NCBI GenBank assembly: GCA_014649555.1
Contig: BMTG01000024.1
Coordinates: 1 to 64,000, forward strand
From: Streptomyces globisporus
GTDB lineage: Bacteria; Actinomycetota; Actinomycetes; Streptomycetales; Streptomycetaceae
Length of the DNA stretch: 64,000 nucleotides
Direction of reading: 5' to 3'
Under the pieces are notes generated by a model. The model did no database searches, was not told the DNA's origin, and worked only from the letters and a program-made list of their open reading frames with translations. Below, in pieces: positions 51,358 through 59,392 of the stretch (position 1 is the first letter of the stretch; each line of letters opens with the position of its first letter). Both the position numbers and the translations under genes were made by a program.

Positions 51358-52779
51358 TCACGCCCAAGCGGTGATGAGGTCGTCGGGGGTGAGGCTGAGG
51401 ATGCCGTTGGCGGTGCTTCCGCTGCGGGCGACGGCGAGCAAAGGGGTGGAGTCGTCGGTGCCAGGCAGTTGTGAGCGGTGGGTGACGAGGCGGGCGAGGT
51501 CGCGGTTGTCGAAGGGCTTGTTCTCCAGCCACTTGATGGATCCGACGAAGGTGATCTTCTTGGCGATGGGAGATCGGTCGGCGCCGACGAGGTCGATTTC
51601 AGGGTCGTTGGTGCGGGTCCAGTAGCCGCCGATCACATGGGTGGCCTCGGGCAGCCGGTCGTCGGTCAGGCGCCACAGGGCCTCACGGATCACAGGTTCG
51701 ACGGCGCGGCCCCGCCAGGACGTCCAACTGGTGCGGATCGACTCGAGTACACGGTCTCCACGCCCGCGCTCGATCATGGGGATGCCGGGCCCGAGGAATG
51801 AGAGCCAGAAGCGCAGGTACGGATCGGCGACGCGGTAGCGGCTCTCACGGCTCGGCCTGGTGGACAGCGGAAGGTCAACCGCTACCATGCGTCGGCTTGC
51901 GAGGAGCTCCAAGGAGCGTTTCACGGATCCTGGATTCAGGTCGCCGGCTGCCCGGCCGATGAGCGTGAAAGTGCGTTCCCCATGTCCGATGGCGCTCAGC
52001 ACGGTGCGGGCCTGTGCCTCGGTGGGGAACTCGGCGGCCAGAGTGCGCTCGCCGCTGACGAGGAGGGCGGACGTCGGACGGGCCAGCGCCTGTCCCAGAT
52101 AGTCCCAGAGGGTGGCACCCAAAGGCCATTCCTCAAGGATGAGAGGGAGGCCGCCGGAGACCAGGAAGGCGTCGAACGCCTCAGCCGGCGGGAGGTCGAG
52201 CATGGCGGCGACCTCGGCCGGATTGAGCGGAGGTACGACCATCTCGGTGCCGCGCTGGTAGAAGGGGCGACCGTAGGTGTTCAGCTGCTCCATCATCGCG
52301 ATGTCCGAGCCGATGAGGACGAGCAGTACGGGGAGCTTGGACAGCGTCCGGTCGAATGCCTTCTGCAGCGCGCCTTCGAAAGTGGGGTCCTCGCGTACGA
52401 GGTAGGGCATCTCGTCGAGCACGACCATGCTTGGCCTGTCCTGAGGCAGGGCACCGGCGAGCAGGCTCAGAGCCGCGTCCCAGGTCTGCGGGGTGGCGAA
52501 GTCCGCGACCCGGCCGGCGTCAGGGAGCGGAGAGATGGCGAGCTCGGCGGCGAAGCCTGCCAGGTCCTCGGCCTTCGAGCCGCCTACTGCAGTGAAGAAG
52601 ACATGAGGAAGCCCGGAGCGTTCCAGGAACTCCTCCACGAGCCGGGACTTGCCGACGCGTCGCCGCCCTCGGATCAGTACGGCGCGCCCGGGCCGCCCGC
52701 TGCGTCCGCCGGTCCGCACAGGGGTCAGTAGGTCATCCAGAAGGCCGAGCTCCGTACGACGCCCCACGAATCCGTTCAC
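51358..52779 (-). CDS. AAA-type ATPase with C-terminal DUF234-like nuclease-fold domain
   Basis: The start is the GTG at 52779 with AAGGTG six bases before it (473 residues). Walker A is GRRRVGKSRL near residue 40 and Walker B MVVLDEMPYL near 118. A winged-helix-like region follows (GHGERTFTLIGRAAGDLNPGSVKRSLELL) and a C-terminal domain with EIDLVGAD and FVGSIKWLENKPFD, resembling the PD-(D/E)XK-like DUF234. Such single-gene ATPases occur in many defence and mobile islands; its target is unknown. Only gene of its cassette. Confidence 0.82.
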   Translation of the reverse strand: MNGFVGRRTELGLLDDLLTPVRTGGRSGRPGRAVLIRGRRRVGKSRLVEEFLERSGLPHVFFTAVGGSKAEDLAGFAAELAISPLPDAGRVADFATPQTWDAALSLLAGALPQDRPSMVVLDEMPYLVREDPTFEGALQKAFDRTLSKLPVLLVLIGSDIAMMEQLNTYGRPFYQRGTEMVVPPLNPAEVAAMLDLPPAEAFDAFLVSGGLPLILEEWPLGATLWDYLGQALARPTSALLVSGERTLAAEFPTEAQARTVLSAIGHGERTFTLIGRAAGDLNPGSVKRSLELLASRRMVAVDLPLSTRPSRESRYRVADPYLRFWLSFLGPGIPMIERGRGDRVLESIRTSWTSWRGRAVEPVIREALWRLTDDRLPEATHVIGGYWTRTNDPEIDLVGADRSPIAKKITFVGSIKWLENKPFDNRDLARLVTHRSQLPGTDDSTPLLAVARSGSTANGILSLTPDDLITAWA

Positions 52780-53040
52780 TGGTACCACCTTGCCGATCGT
52801 TCGTTCTCTGCACCAGATTACTTTCTTGAATGAAAGTTGCGCAAATGCAATGCTTCCTGCTGCTGGTGTCGGTGTTCGGTGAGACCAGGAGGAGAGGAAG
52901 GTTGGCTAGGTGTACCTCCTGCGCGCGGGGCGCACCCCGAAACGGCCCGGGGCTCGGCGGGCAGGCGGATGCCGTCCTGGGGCGGCGTCCGCGGGAAGGG
53001 CGCAGGCGGCGTAGAGGTGGAGCGCGATGTTTCGATCGGT

Positions 53041-53256
53041 CCGGAAACAAACAAGGCCCGGGTCGATGACCTGGGCCTCAGTCGTGGAGCGGGTGACGAG
53101 AATCGAACTCGCGCTCTGAGCTTGGGAATCAGCGGTGCTTGAGTCACCGGAAGGGCTCTGACCTGCGCTTTCCTGCGAGCAAGCTGGGGTTTGCATCGTC
53201 TCTGGAGGCTGTACCTGACCGTTGTTGTCCGCTCTGCTGGGCACGGATGGGCACGG
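53041..53256 (-). repeat. Attachment-like repeat 10
   Basis: The hairpin AGGCCCGGGTC-GAT-GACCTGGGCCT, the tRNA-Gly 3' half from 53085 and an arm of the repeat-6 type (CTGCGAGCAAGCTGGGG). The end is GGATGGGCACG with one G fewer than usual. A PIN gene ends 42 bases further on. Confidence 0.92.
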
Positions 53257-53298
53257 GAGGGCGATTCAGCGGACCCCGCCAGGGGGTGGGTCGGCGCG

Positions 53299-53700
53299 TC
53301 AGAGAGGGACGATGCGGACTTGGTTGCCGCAGAGTTTGGTCATGTCGTCGCTGTCGGAGGTCAGGAGGGCGACGGGTTTCGGCTGGCGCAGGGCGACCTC
53401 AGCGACTGTGGCGTCGATGGCGTACTTGTGCCCGTGCAGTCCGGCGCCTTTGAGGAGTTCCGCTGCTGCTTTAGCCGCCTGCTCGGTGACGGGCTCCACC
53501 TTGACGCGGGAGAGAGCCCAGTTCAGGCGAGGCATGTTGGTGCGGGAGTGGCTGACTTCCACGATGGTGTTGGCCCCGATGGCCAGGTCGGCTCCCATGT
53601 CGTGGAAGACCTGAAGCATCGCGAGGAACTTGCGGTCCTGCGCGATCCAGGCGGAGAGCCCTTCCGATTCCAGGACGACGGTCTCGACACGCTCGCTCAC
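53299..53700 (-). CDS. PIN-domain toxin (VapC-like), intact pair B
   Basis: A 133-residue PIN protein with D11 replaced in context as VVLESEG: the first acidic residue is now E11, whereas E48, D96 and D116/D118-119 are kept. It starts at a GTG overlapping the antitoxin stop. It is otherwise almost identical to the copy at 42044. The D-to-E change could lower activity. Confidence 0.85.
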   Translation of the reverse strand: MSERVETVVLESEGLSAWIAQDRKFLAMLQVFHDMGADLAIGANTIVEVSHSRTNMPRLNWALSRVKVEPVTEQAAKAAAELLKGAGLHGHKYAIDATVAEVALRQPKPVALLTSDSDDMTKLCGNQVRIVPL

Positions 53701-53945
53701 GCGGCGTCCGCGCCCGTGGAGGTGCCGGCGGGGCCGAAGATCTTCGCGCGGGCCTCGGCGAGCTCCTCGTCGCTGAAGGGTCCGTGCTCCTCCTCGTGAC
53801 GGCGGAGGTCGTCGCCCAGAAGCTGGTGCCGGATCTGGCGGGCTACGGCTTCCGCCACGTAACCGGAGACGTTGTCCGTGAGCTTGCGGAGCTCCGCCAC
53901 CTGGTCGCTGGGCAGCGTGACAGTGATGCGAGTCGTCGAGGACAT
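53697..53945 (-). CDS. Ribbon-helix-helix-like antitoxin, intact pair B
   Basis: An 82-residue antitoxin (MSSTTRITVTLPSDQVAELR, tail HEEEHGPFSDEELAEARAKIFG). Start at the ATG at 53945. It overlaps the toxin by four bases and has the same upstream palindrome as pair A. This pair is the only content of the cassette between repeats 10 and 11. Confidence 0.82.
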   Translation of the reverse strand: MSSTTRITVTLPSDQVAELRKLTDNVSGYVAEAVARQIRHQLLGDDLRRHEEEHGPFSDEELAEARAKIFGPAGTSTGADAA

Positions 53946-53954
53946 GAATCCAAT

Positions 53955-53968
53955 CATACTGGAGTATG
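53955..53968. promoter_or_regulatory. Antitoxin operator palindrome
   Basis: CATACT-GG-AGTATG, 9 bases upstream of the antitoxin start, is the same element as at 42699 with one outer base pair lost. Confidence 0.6.
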
Positions 53969-54103
53969 CGAGGAACGGCCTGAGTCATAGGCGCCCTTGC
54001 CTTGATGGTTGCGACCGCATGCGCCGGGTGATGACAGAGCGGCCGCTCTCCTGCCGTCCACTGCGAGGCAAGGATGTGGACCGACGCCGCTGGAGGGCAA
54101 GCG

Positions 54104-54153
54104 AAAGGCCCCGGTCGTCGACCAGGACCTTCATCGGAGAGCGGGTGACGAGA
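54104..54153 (-). repeat. Attachment-like repeat 11 (degenerate)
   Basis: A hairpin like that of repeat 6 (AAGGCCCCGGTC-GTC-GACCAGGACCTT) is followed by only GGAGAGCGGGTGACGAGAT of the tRNA 3' end; the rest of the tRNA and the arm are missing. The deletion fused this site to the DUF3592-like gene. Confidence 0.7.
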
Positions 54154-54176
54154 TCGCCGCTCCTCACGCGGGCTCC

Positions 54177-54749
54177 TTACAGGCCAAGGGAGATGATGCC
54201 AAGAGCGGCGAGTGGACCCGCCAGACCGATGGCGACCAGGGCCGCGGCCATGACGAGGGACAGCAGGCAGACACAGCCGGCGAAGACCAGAGTCCCCGTG
54301 GTGCGGCGGCCGATCTGGGCCGTGTCCCGACCTGGGGCGGGATCGTGGAGGATCTCCACTCGCTCGCCGGACGTGTAGTCGTCGGTGAGGCGGCGGGTGC
54401 GCCCCTCGACGTCGGTGAACTCATAGGTTCGGGCGTACACCCGGCGTCCCTCGACGAGGACGCCGCGGGTGCGCAGCCGCCATGCCTCCCGGCCCATCTC
54501 CCCTCCCGCGCGCACCCCGTGGCCGACCGGCACCGCGATGGAGCCGACCAGCCAGCATCCCAGCGCGACGTACCACTCGCGTGCGCCGAGCAGGCCGGTC
54601 GTCAGCATCAGCGCGGCCGCCAGCAGGTAGAACCCCACAGACAGCCGAAGCACCGTACGGCTCGGGCCCCGCGACGGCTTCTCCGGCGGAGCCGGTGGGG
54701 CCGCCACGCCAGCCTCGGCAGCGTCGGCAGGCGTCGCGTCCGATGTCAT
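54177..54749 (-). CDS. DUF3592-like membrane protein
   Basis: A 190-residue protein with a Pro/Ala-rich start, two hydrophobic segments at about residues 35-75, a central strand-rich domain (YEFTDVEGRTRRLTDDYTSGERVEILHDPAPGRDTAQIG) and one or two C-terminal helices. The central domain matches DUF3592, a membrane-linked family of unknown role. The gene ends only 24 bases from the degenerate repeat. Confidence 0.65.
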   Translation of the reverse strand: MTSDATPADAAEAGVAAPPAPPEKPSRGPSRTVLRLSVGFYLLAAALMLTTGLLGAREWYVALGCWLVGSIAVPVGHGVRAGGEMGREAWRLRTRGVLVEGRRVYARTYEFTDVEGRTRRLTDDYTSGERVEILHDPAPGRDTAQIGRRTTGTLVFAGCVCLLSLVMAAALVAIGLAGPLAALGIISLGL

Positions 54750-54877
54750 GCGGGCAGTCTAGAGCTTGATCCAAACGAGAGGCTCTAGCTGGGACATCAA
54801 GGTTTTTCCTTTTATATTCGGATAATGCGCTCGACAGAGGTCATGCCTTCCCCCGCCAGGTCGACGGAGGCCGCAGG

Positions 54878-56617
54878 ATGAAGGACTCCGGAAGGCTGGA
54901 GGCGCTGCGGCTGGCGGGGCTGACCGCGGCGGCCGACCCCGGCATGGACCGCTTCGCCCGGTTGGTCACGCGCGTTCTGCGCGTTCCGGTGTCCCTGGTC
55001 TCGCTGCTTGAAGCCGACCGGCAGGTGTTTCCCGGGATGGTCGGGTTGTCCGGGCTCTGGGCGGCCCGGCGCGAAACCCCCTTGAGTCACTCCTTCTGCC
55101 AGCACGTCGTAGCGGACGGCAAGCCGCTGATCCTCAGCGACACCCGGTCGTCTCCCCGTACCTGCGACAGCCTCGCCATCCCCGACCTCCAGGTGGTCGC
55201 GTACGCCGGTATGCCGCTCACCGACGCGGACGGGCATGTCCTCGGATCGCTCTGCGCCATCGATCACGAGCCTCGCGAGTGGACGGCGGACGAGCTGCGC
55301 GATCTTGAGGATCTGACCGCGGCCTGCTCGATGGAGCTGAGGCTGAGGATCGCCTCGGAGCTGATCCAGCGGGACCGCGACCACGCCGGCCTCCTTCTGC
55401 GCGCGGCCATCGAGCTCGCCCACGCCCGCGATCTCACGGATCTGACCCGGCGCCTGCGCCACCTGTTCCAGGGGCCGGCCGAGCCCACGTTCGTGAGCCT
55501 GCTCCTGGCAGACGGCGGAAAGCTGTGGCGCGTGATCGACCCGGAGGACGTACGGCCGGTGGAGAGCGCCATCGACCATCTGGAGTGGGACGCCTCCTTC
55601 CCCAGCGCCCTGGCCATGCGCGAGCAACGCGCCGTCTTCGTAGCGGACCGTCCCACGCTCCTGCGCGGCTTCGGGCCCGAGGCCGTAGCCGGGTACGACT
55701 CGCTGGGTCTCGAGTCCGTGATGTGCGTTCCGCTGCCGGACCGGCGCGGTGTCCTGACGTGGTGCTGGTCCCGCCCCCATGTGCTGGCGCCGACGGAGGA
55801 GGCCGTCCTCACCACGGTGGCGGGGTACGTGAGCCAGGCGGTGGAGCGTACCCGTTTCGTGGCCAACCGGCTGAGCACCGCGGAGCAGCTGCAGGCCGCG
55901 ATGCTCACCGAGCTGCCGGACGTGCCGGGCCTGGACATGGCGGCCCTGTACCTGCCGGCCGCCGACCAGGACATGGTCGGCGGCGACTGGTACGACGCGT
56001 ATCCGCTGCCGACGGTGCCGCCCGCGACCCAGCCCGCCCTGATGGTCTCGATCGGCGATGTCATCGGGCACGACGTCCAGGCCGCCACAGTGATGGGCCA
56101 GATCCGCAGCATGCTCCGACAGGCGAGCCTCGACGACCCGGCCCACTCTCCGTCCGCCGCCCTCGACGCGATCGACCGGGCCATCGGCACGCTGCCCCTG
56201 GGTCTGGGTGCCACAGCGGTCCACGCCCGCCTCGACCTCGACGACGGTCGGTGGCGGCTGACCTGGTCCAACGCCGGACACCCGCCGCCGCTGCTGCACA
56301 CCCCGGCAGGGGGCGTCTTGTCCCTGGGCGACCACGATCTGCTCCTCCTCGGCACGTCGGAGGACGACCCGCCCCGCCACGACCACACGCGCGACCTCCC
56401 GCCGGGCAGCGTGCTCCTCCTCTACACCGACGGCCTGGTCGAACGCCGCGACGCGGACATCGACGTCGGCACCGCCCGCATGACTGCCGTGCTCGCCCGC
56501 CACCGCGACAAACCCCTGCCCCTCCTCCTGGAAGCCCTCTCCGAGGGCCTGGCGGACATCCCGCAACGGGACGACGTGGCGATACTCGCCGTCCGAGTCA
56601 CCCGGACGGAGCTATGA
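54878..56617 (+). CDS. PP2C (SpoIIE) phosphatase with two GAF-like domains
   Basis: The 579-residue protein has a first GAF domain (about 15-155: VSLVSLLEADRQVFPGMVGL, HSFCQHVVADGKPL), a second GAF-like region (about 165-340) and a SpoIIE/PP2C phosphatase domain from about 375: VGGDWYDAYPL, IGDVIGHDVQAATVMGQIRSMLR, LTWSNAGHPPPLL, LLYTDGLVERR and QRDDVAILAVR, with the metal-binding Asp residues. Such phosphatases control anti-sigma-factor antagonists in Streptomyces. No HATPase partner is encoded nearby. AT-rich DNA (54807-54826) before the gene may hold the promoter. Confidence 0.9.
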   Translation: MKDSGRLEALRLAGLTAAADPGMDRFARLVTRVLRVPVSLVSLLEADRQVFPGMVGLSGLWAARRETPLSHSFCQHVVADGKPLILSDTRSSPRTCDSLAIPDLQVVAYAGMPLTDADGHVLGSLCAIDHEPREWTADELRDLEDLTAACSMELRLRIASELIQRDRDHAGLLLRAAIELAHARDLTDLTRRLRHLFQGPAEPTFVSLLLADGGKLWRVIDPEDVRPVESAIDHLEWDASFPSALAMREQRAVFVADRPTLLRGFGPEAVAGYDSLGLESVMCVPLPDRRGVLTWCWSRPHVLAPTEEAVLTTVAGYVSQAVERTRFVANRLSTAEQLQAAMLTELPDVPGLDMAALYLPAADQDMVGGDWYDAYPLPTVPPATQPALMVSIGDVIGHDVQAATVMGQIRSMLRQASLDDPAHSPSAALDAIDRAIGTLPLGLGATAVHARLDLDDGRWRLTWSNAGHPPPLLHTPAGGVLSLGDHDLLLLGTSEDDPPRHDHTRDLPPGSVLLLYTDGLVERRDADIDVGTARMTAVLARHRDKPLPLLLEALSEGLADIPQRDDVAILAVRVTRTEL

Positions 56618-57036
56618 CGGAGCGCCGCCTCCTGATAGGCGCGGACCTCACGCGCCGCTACCCGTGCCACGGTCATCCGCAGCTGGAAACGTCGGCTGCC
56701 GCGACTCGCTGTGCCACGGCTCCGGCATGGCATTCGGGACTGCGGGCGTGACAGCGTCGGCGCCCTCAGGGGAAAGCAGGCCAGCGGCAGCGCCGAGAGC
56801 TTCCTGCTCGGAGAGCCCCGGGGCCGGGCACCATCAACCGTGATGGCGACAACATCCTCGTGCAGCTCCACCGGGTGGCCGACGGCACCGGACCGGGCGA
56901 GTCACACGGCCCGGTAACCCGACACGCCACGGCCCCGTACGGGCGGACATTCATGATCGACAACCACCGGACAGCCGATCACGCGCTCGCCGACGTCCAT
57001 TGAGTCGGGGATCAACTCACAACCTCAGTCGAGATC
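56618..57036. other. Gene-poor segment after the phosphatase
   Basis: About 420 bases without a convincing gene. A short plus-strand frame (TINRDGDNILVQLHRVADGTG, 56829-57003) looks like part of a lost coding region. Confidence 0.4.
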
Positions 57037-57270
57037 ATGATCTGCGCGATCCTCTCCGACCCCGAGTGCGTACCGAGCGTGCCTAGCCGGTTCCGGCGCT
57101 GGGCGCCCGAGACGGCAGAAGCCACCGATACGCTCCGCGCGGCTGGCCTGCCTCCGGAGACGGCGGAGGCTAGGGCTCAGGTGCTCGCTTTCTGGGAGCA
57201 AGATGAGGGCCAGTGCGACTTTCCGGTCAAAGATGTCCTCGCTCAGTTCCGGTCAGGGAAGAGCATGTAG
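57037..57270 (+). CDS. Small hypothetical protein
   Basis: A 77-residue frame ending LAFWEQDEGQCDFPVKDVLAQFRSGKSM, close to the edge of repeat 12. The C-terminal half looks protein-like and has lower GC; it may be the tail of a larger gene. No family recognised. Confidence 0.35.
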   Translation: MICAILSDPECVPSVPSRFRRWAPETAEATDTLRAAGLPPETAEARAQVLAFWEQDEGQCDFPVKDVLAQFRSGKSM

Positions 57271-57273
57271 ACG

Positions 57274-57493
57274 AGTCCGGACAACAAACAAGGCCCGGGT
57301 CGATGACCTGGGCCTCAGTCGTGGAGCGGGTGACGAGAATCGAACTCGCGCTCTGAGCATGGGAATCAGCGGTGCTTAGGCCGTTGAATGGGTTCTGACC
57401 TGCAGCTTCGTGCTGGAAGAGGTGTATGGCTACGGTCTCGGGGAGCCGTACCTGACCGCTGTTGTCCGCTCTGCTGGGCACGGATGGGGCACG
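57274..57493 (-). repeat. Attachment-like repeat 12
   Basis: The hairpin AGGCCCGGGTC-GAT-GACCTGGGCCT, the tRNA-Gly 3' half from 57321 (one change, GAGCATGGG) and an arm of the repeat-8 type ending GGGGCACG at 57493. Confidence 0.92.
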
Positions 57494-57716
57494 TCGACGG
57501 CGGGCCATCAGTTTGACGTTCTGTGCTGGAGCGGGTGGGGAGAAACGGAACAGAGGCCACCTATTGCCGCAGACGCTCCGGTGGCGCAGACGTCAGGCCC
57601 AGAAGGCTTCGGTGACGACGATCTCTGGGTCGGCGTGGCGCCGCATGAAGGTGTAGATGAGCCAGCCGCGTCCGCCGGCCCGGTCCACGATGTGGGGCCG
57701 CCAGGCTTGTAGGGGC
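57494..57716 (-). repeat. Duplicate of the segment after repeat 4, with a gene tail
   Basis: This segment is about 90 percent identical to 37054-37280. It includes the last 40 codons of the RelE-like gene (YTFMRRHADPEIVVTEAFWA). The gene is cut off upstream. It shows that different cassettes share the same element end beyond the tRNA site. Confidence 0.75.
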
Positions 57717-57754
57717 CGGAGGCCAGAGCGACCCCCTGCAGGAAGGCGCTGCGA

Positions 57755-58135
57755 TCACAGGTCGTCCGCACTACCGAATACGGCGGGTCCGCAGTTGTCA
57801 GGGAGATTGGCTGCGATCAACTCGTAGGCCTCTTCGACAGTGGCGGCCACACCGATGAGGGTCCTATCGGACTCACGGCGCACTCGGTAGCCGCCCACGC
57901 TTTGCGGGAAAGCCGTTCCCACATCACGTGACCACGGGTACTGGGTACACCGGCTCAGGTACAGGACGCCGTGGCTGACCATGGGCCAGAGCTCGCGCAG
58001 CGACGGGTGCTGGTGAGCAACTCGCGGAACGGCCGGATCGATGATGTCTGTCCCGTAGGACAGGACAGCAGACCACTCCGCCGCCACGATCTCGGCCGCG
58101 CTTCGGGACTCTTCGTTACTCGCCGGTGTGATCAC
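57755..58135 (-). CDS. DUF6193 family protein, immunity-like, second copy
   Basis: A 126-residue protein from a GTG overlapping the stop of the preceding paralogue (GTGA): AAEIVAAEWSAVLSYGTDIIDPAVPRVA, MVSHGVLYLSRCTQYPWSRDV, ending NLPDNCGPAVFGSADDL. It is more diverged from the 44256 protein than its neighbour is. Two adjacent immunity-like genes could protect against two tips. Confidence 0.65.
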   Translation of the reverse strand: MITPASNEESRSAAEIVAAEWSAVLSYGTDIIDPAVPRVAHQHPSLRELWPMVSHGVLYLSRCTQYPWSRDVGTAFPQSVGGYRVRRESDRTLIGVAATVEEAYELIAANLPDNCGPAVFGSADDL

Positions 58136-58515
58136 AGGTCGTGAACAGACCCGTCGATGGCCGGCCCGCAGCCTTCGGGAAGGTTGGCGACGATCAGGGC
58201 CACCGCCTCCTCCACCGTCTCGGGCTCCCCGAGAACGGTGCCGTCGGACTGGCGGATCACCATGAATCCGCCACCGCCGCGTCGGAACAGGGCGCCCACG
58301 TCTCGGGTCCACGGAGAACGGATGCATCGGCTGAAGTACAGGGCGCCATGGCTGACGATGGGGAACAGTTCACGCAGGCGTCGGTCCGCATACGCTGCCC
58401 GGGGCATGGCGGGATTGATCAAGTTGTCTTCGGATTCCAGGATGGTTCTCCACTTCTCCGCGACAAGCTCCGCAGCTCGCTCACGTTCCTCGTTGTTCGT
58501 CATTCTGTGCATCAT
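58132..58515 (-). CDS. DUF6193 family protein, cognate-like copy
   Basis: A 127-residue protein (MTNNEERERAAELVAEKWRTIL, NLPEGCGPAIDGSVHDL) close to the one at 44256. Its ATG overlaps the stop of the orphan RHS tip (ATGA), as expected for the immunity gene of that tip. Confidence 0.7.
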   Translation of the reverse strand: MMHRMTNNEERERAAELVAEKWRTILESEDNLINPAMPRAAYADRRLRELFPIVSHGALYFSRCIRSPWTRDVGALFRRGGGGFMVIRQSDGTVLGEPETVEEAVALIVANLPEGCGPAIDGSVHDL

Positions 58516-59296
58516 CCCTTCCTGGGCTTGGGAGGTTGTATCTCGGGAATATCAGGCTTCAGGACGTCGATTTTCTCATTCCCCGAGTACCAGTGGATCT
58601 CCTCCCAGGGGCGTCCGATCGGATCGTCGTCGAACATCAGGCTCGACTCGTGCATGCGCACACTTCGCGCGACAACGCTCATCTCCCATGCCGTCCCCAA
58701 ACCTGGGGCCGGAAGATTTCCGGGCATCGGGCTGAACGGCTGCCCGTTCCGGACGGCGGTCTGGAATGCGTCCACGATCGTCTCTGGGGTATTCCAGTTG
58801 CCGTACTCTCCGCTACTGTTCGGCATCCCGTCGAGCGTGATGGACAACGTGGTGTTGCGGTCGCCCACGGCAGCCATGACGTTCGTCATCCAGACGGGTC
58901 CGCTCTGCTCGACTTCGGCGTAGTCGTCCCCGTTGTAGGTGTGGGCTCCCGGATCGCCATTGGCACGGAGATGCTCGGCCAGTGAGTTCGAGGTGTTGGT
59001 GGGCTCCTGATTCACCCCGAGCACGACACTGTGCTTGTGCTCCCCGCTCCGGTGCGGGCACCCCGCAAGACCCAGCGGGTCGATCCACAGTGTGGGGTCG
59101 TCGACGTAGGTGACCGCGTTCGGGGCCGGGGTCAGACCGAGCGGGTCGGGGGAGAGGTAGCGGCCCGACTCGGGGTCGTAGTGGCGGTGGCGGTTGTAGT
59201 GGAGGCCCGATTCGGGGTCGAAGTACTGGCCGGGGAAGCGCAGGGGGGTGTAAGCGTCGGCGTCGCGGTTCCATGACGTGGCTCCCCACAGGGCGG
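58512..59296 (-). pseudogene. Orphan RHS C-terminal module (core end plus toxin tip)
   Basis: The frame holds the last 80 residues of an RHS core (ALWGATSWNRDADAYTPLRF to DPLGLAGC) and a 180-residue tip related to that of the toxin at 44639, but with many changes in the tip. The core part is virtually identical in DNA (59058-59296 against about 45182-45420). There is no start codon or secretion part; at 59296 the homology stops. This is the layout of orphan toxin modules that can replace the tip of a full-length toxin by recombination. Confidence 0.8.
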
Positions 59297-59392
59297 TATC
59301 TCGGCGGAGGTCGGGTGCCGGAGGGGCGCGGCCGCTGGTTGGCCGGTCCGTACTGAGGGCGCGCCACCTGGTCCGGATCTGGTGCGCGACGC

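Noticed and set aside
53041-53256. Small ORFs crossing the repeats (reading IPKLRARVRFSSPA on one strand or GAGDENRTRALSLGIS on the other)
   Set aside because: These are translations of the tRNA 3' half and recur at every repeat; they reflect conserved RNA-gene sequence, not proteins.
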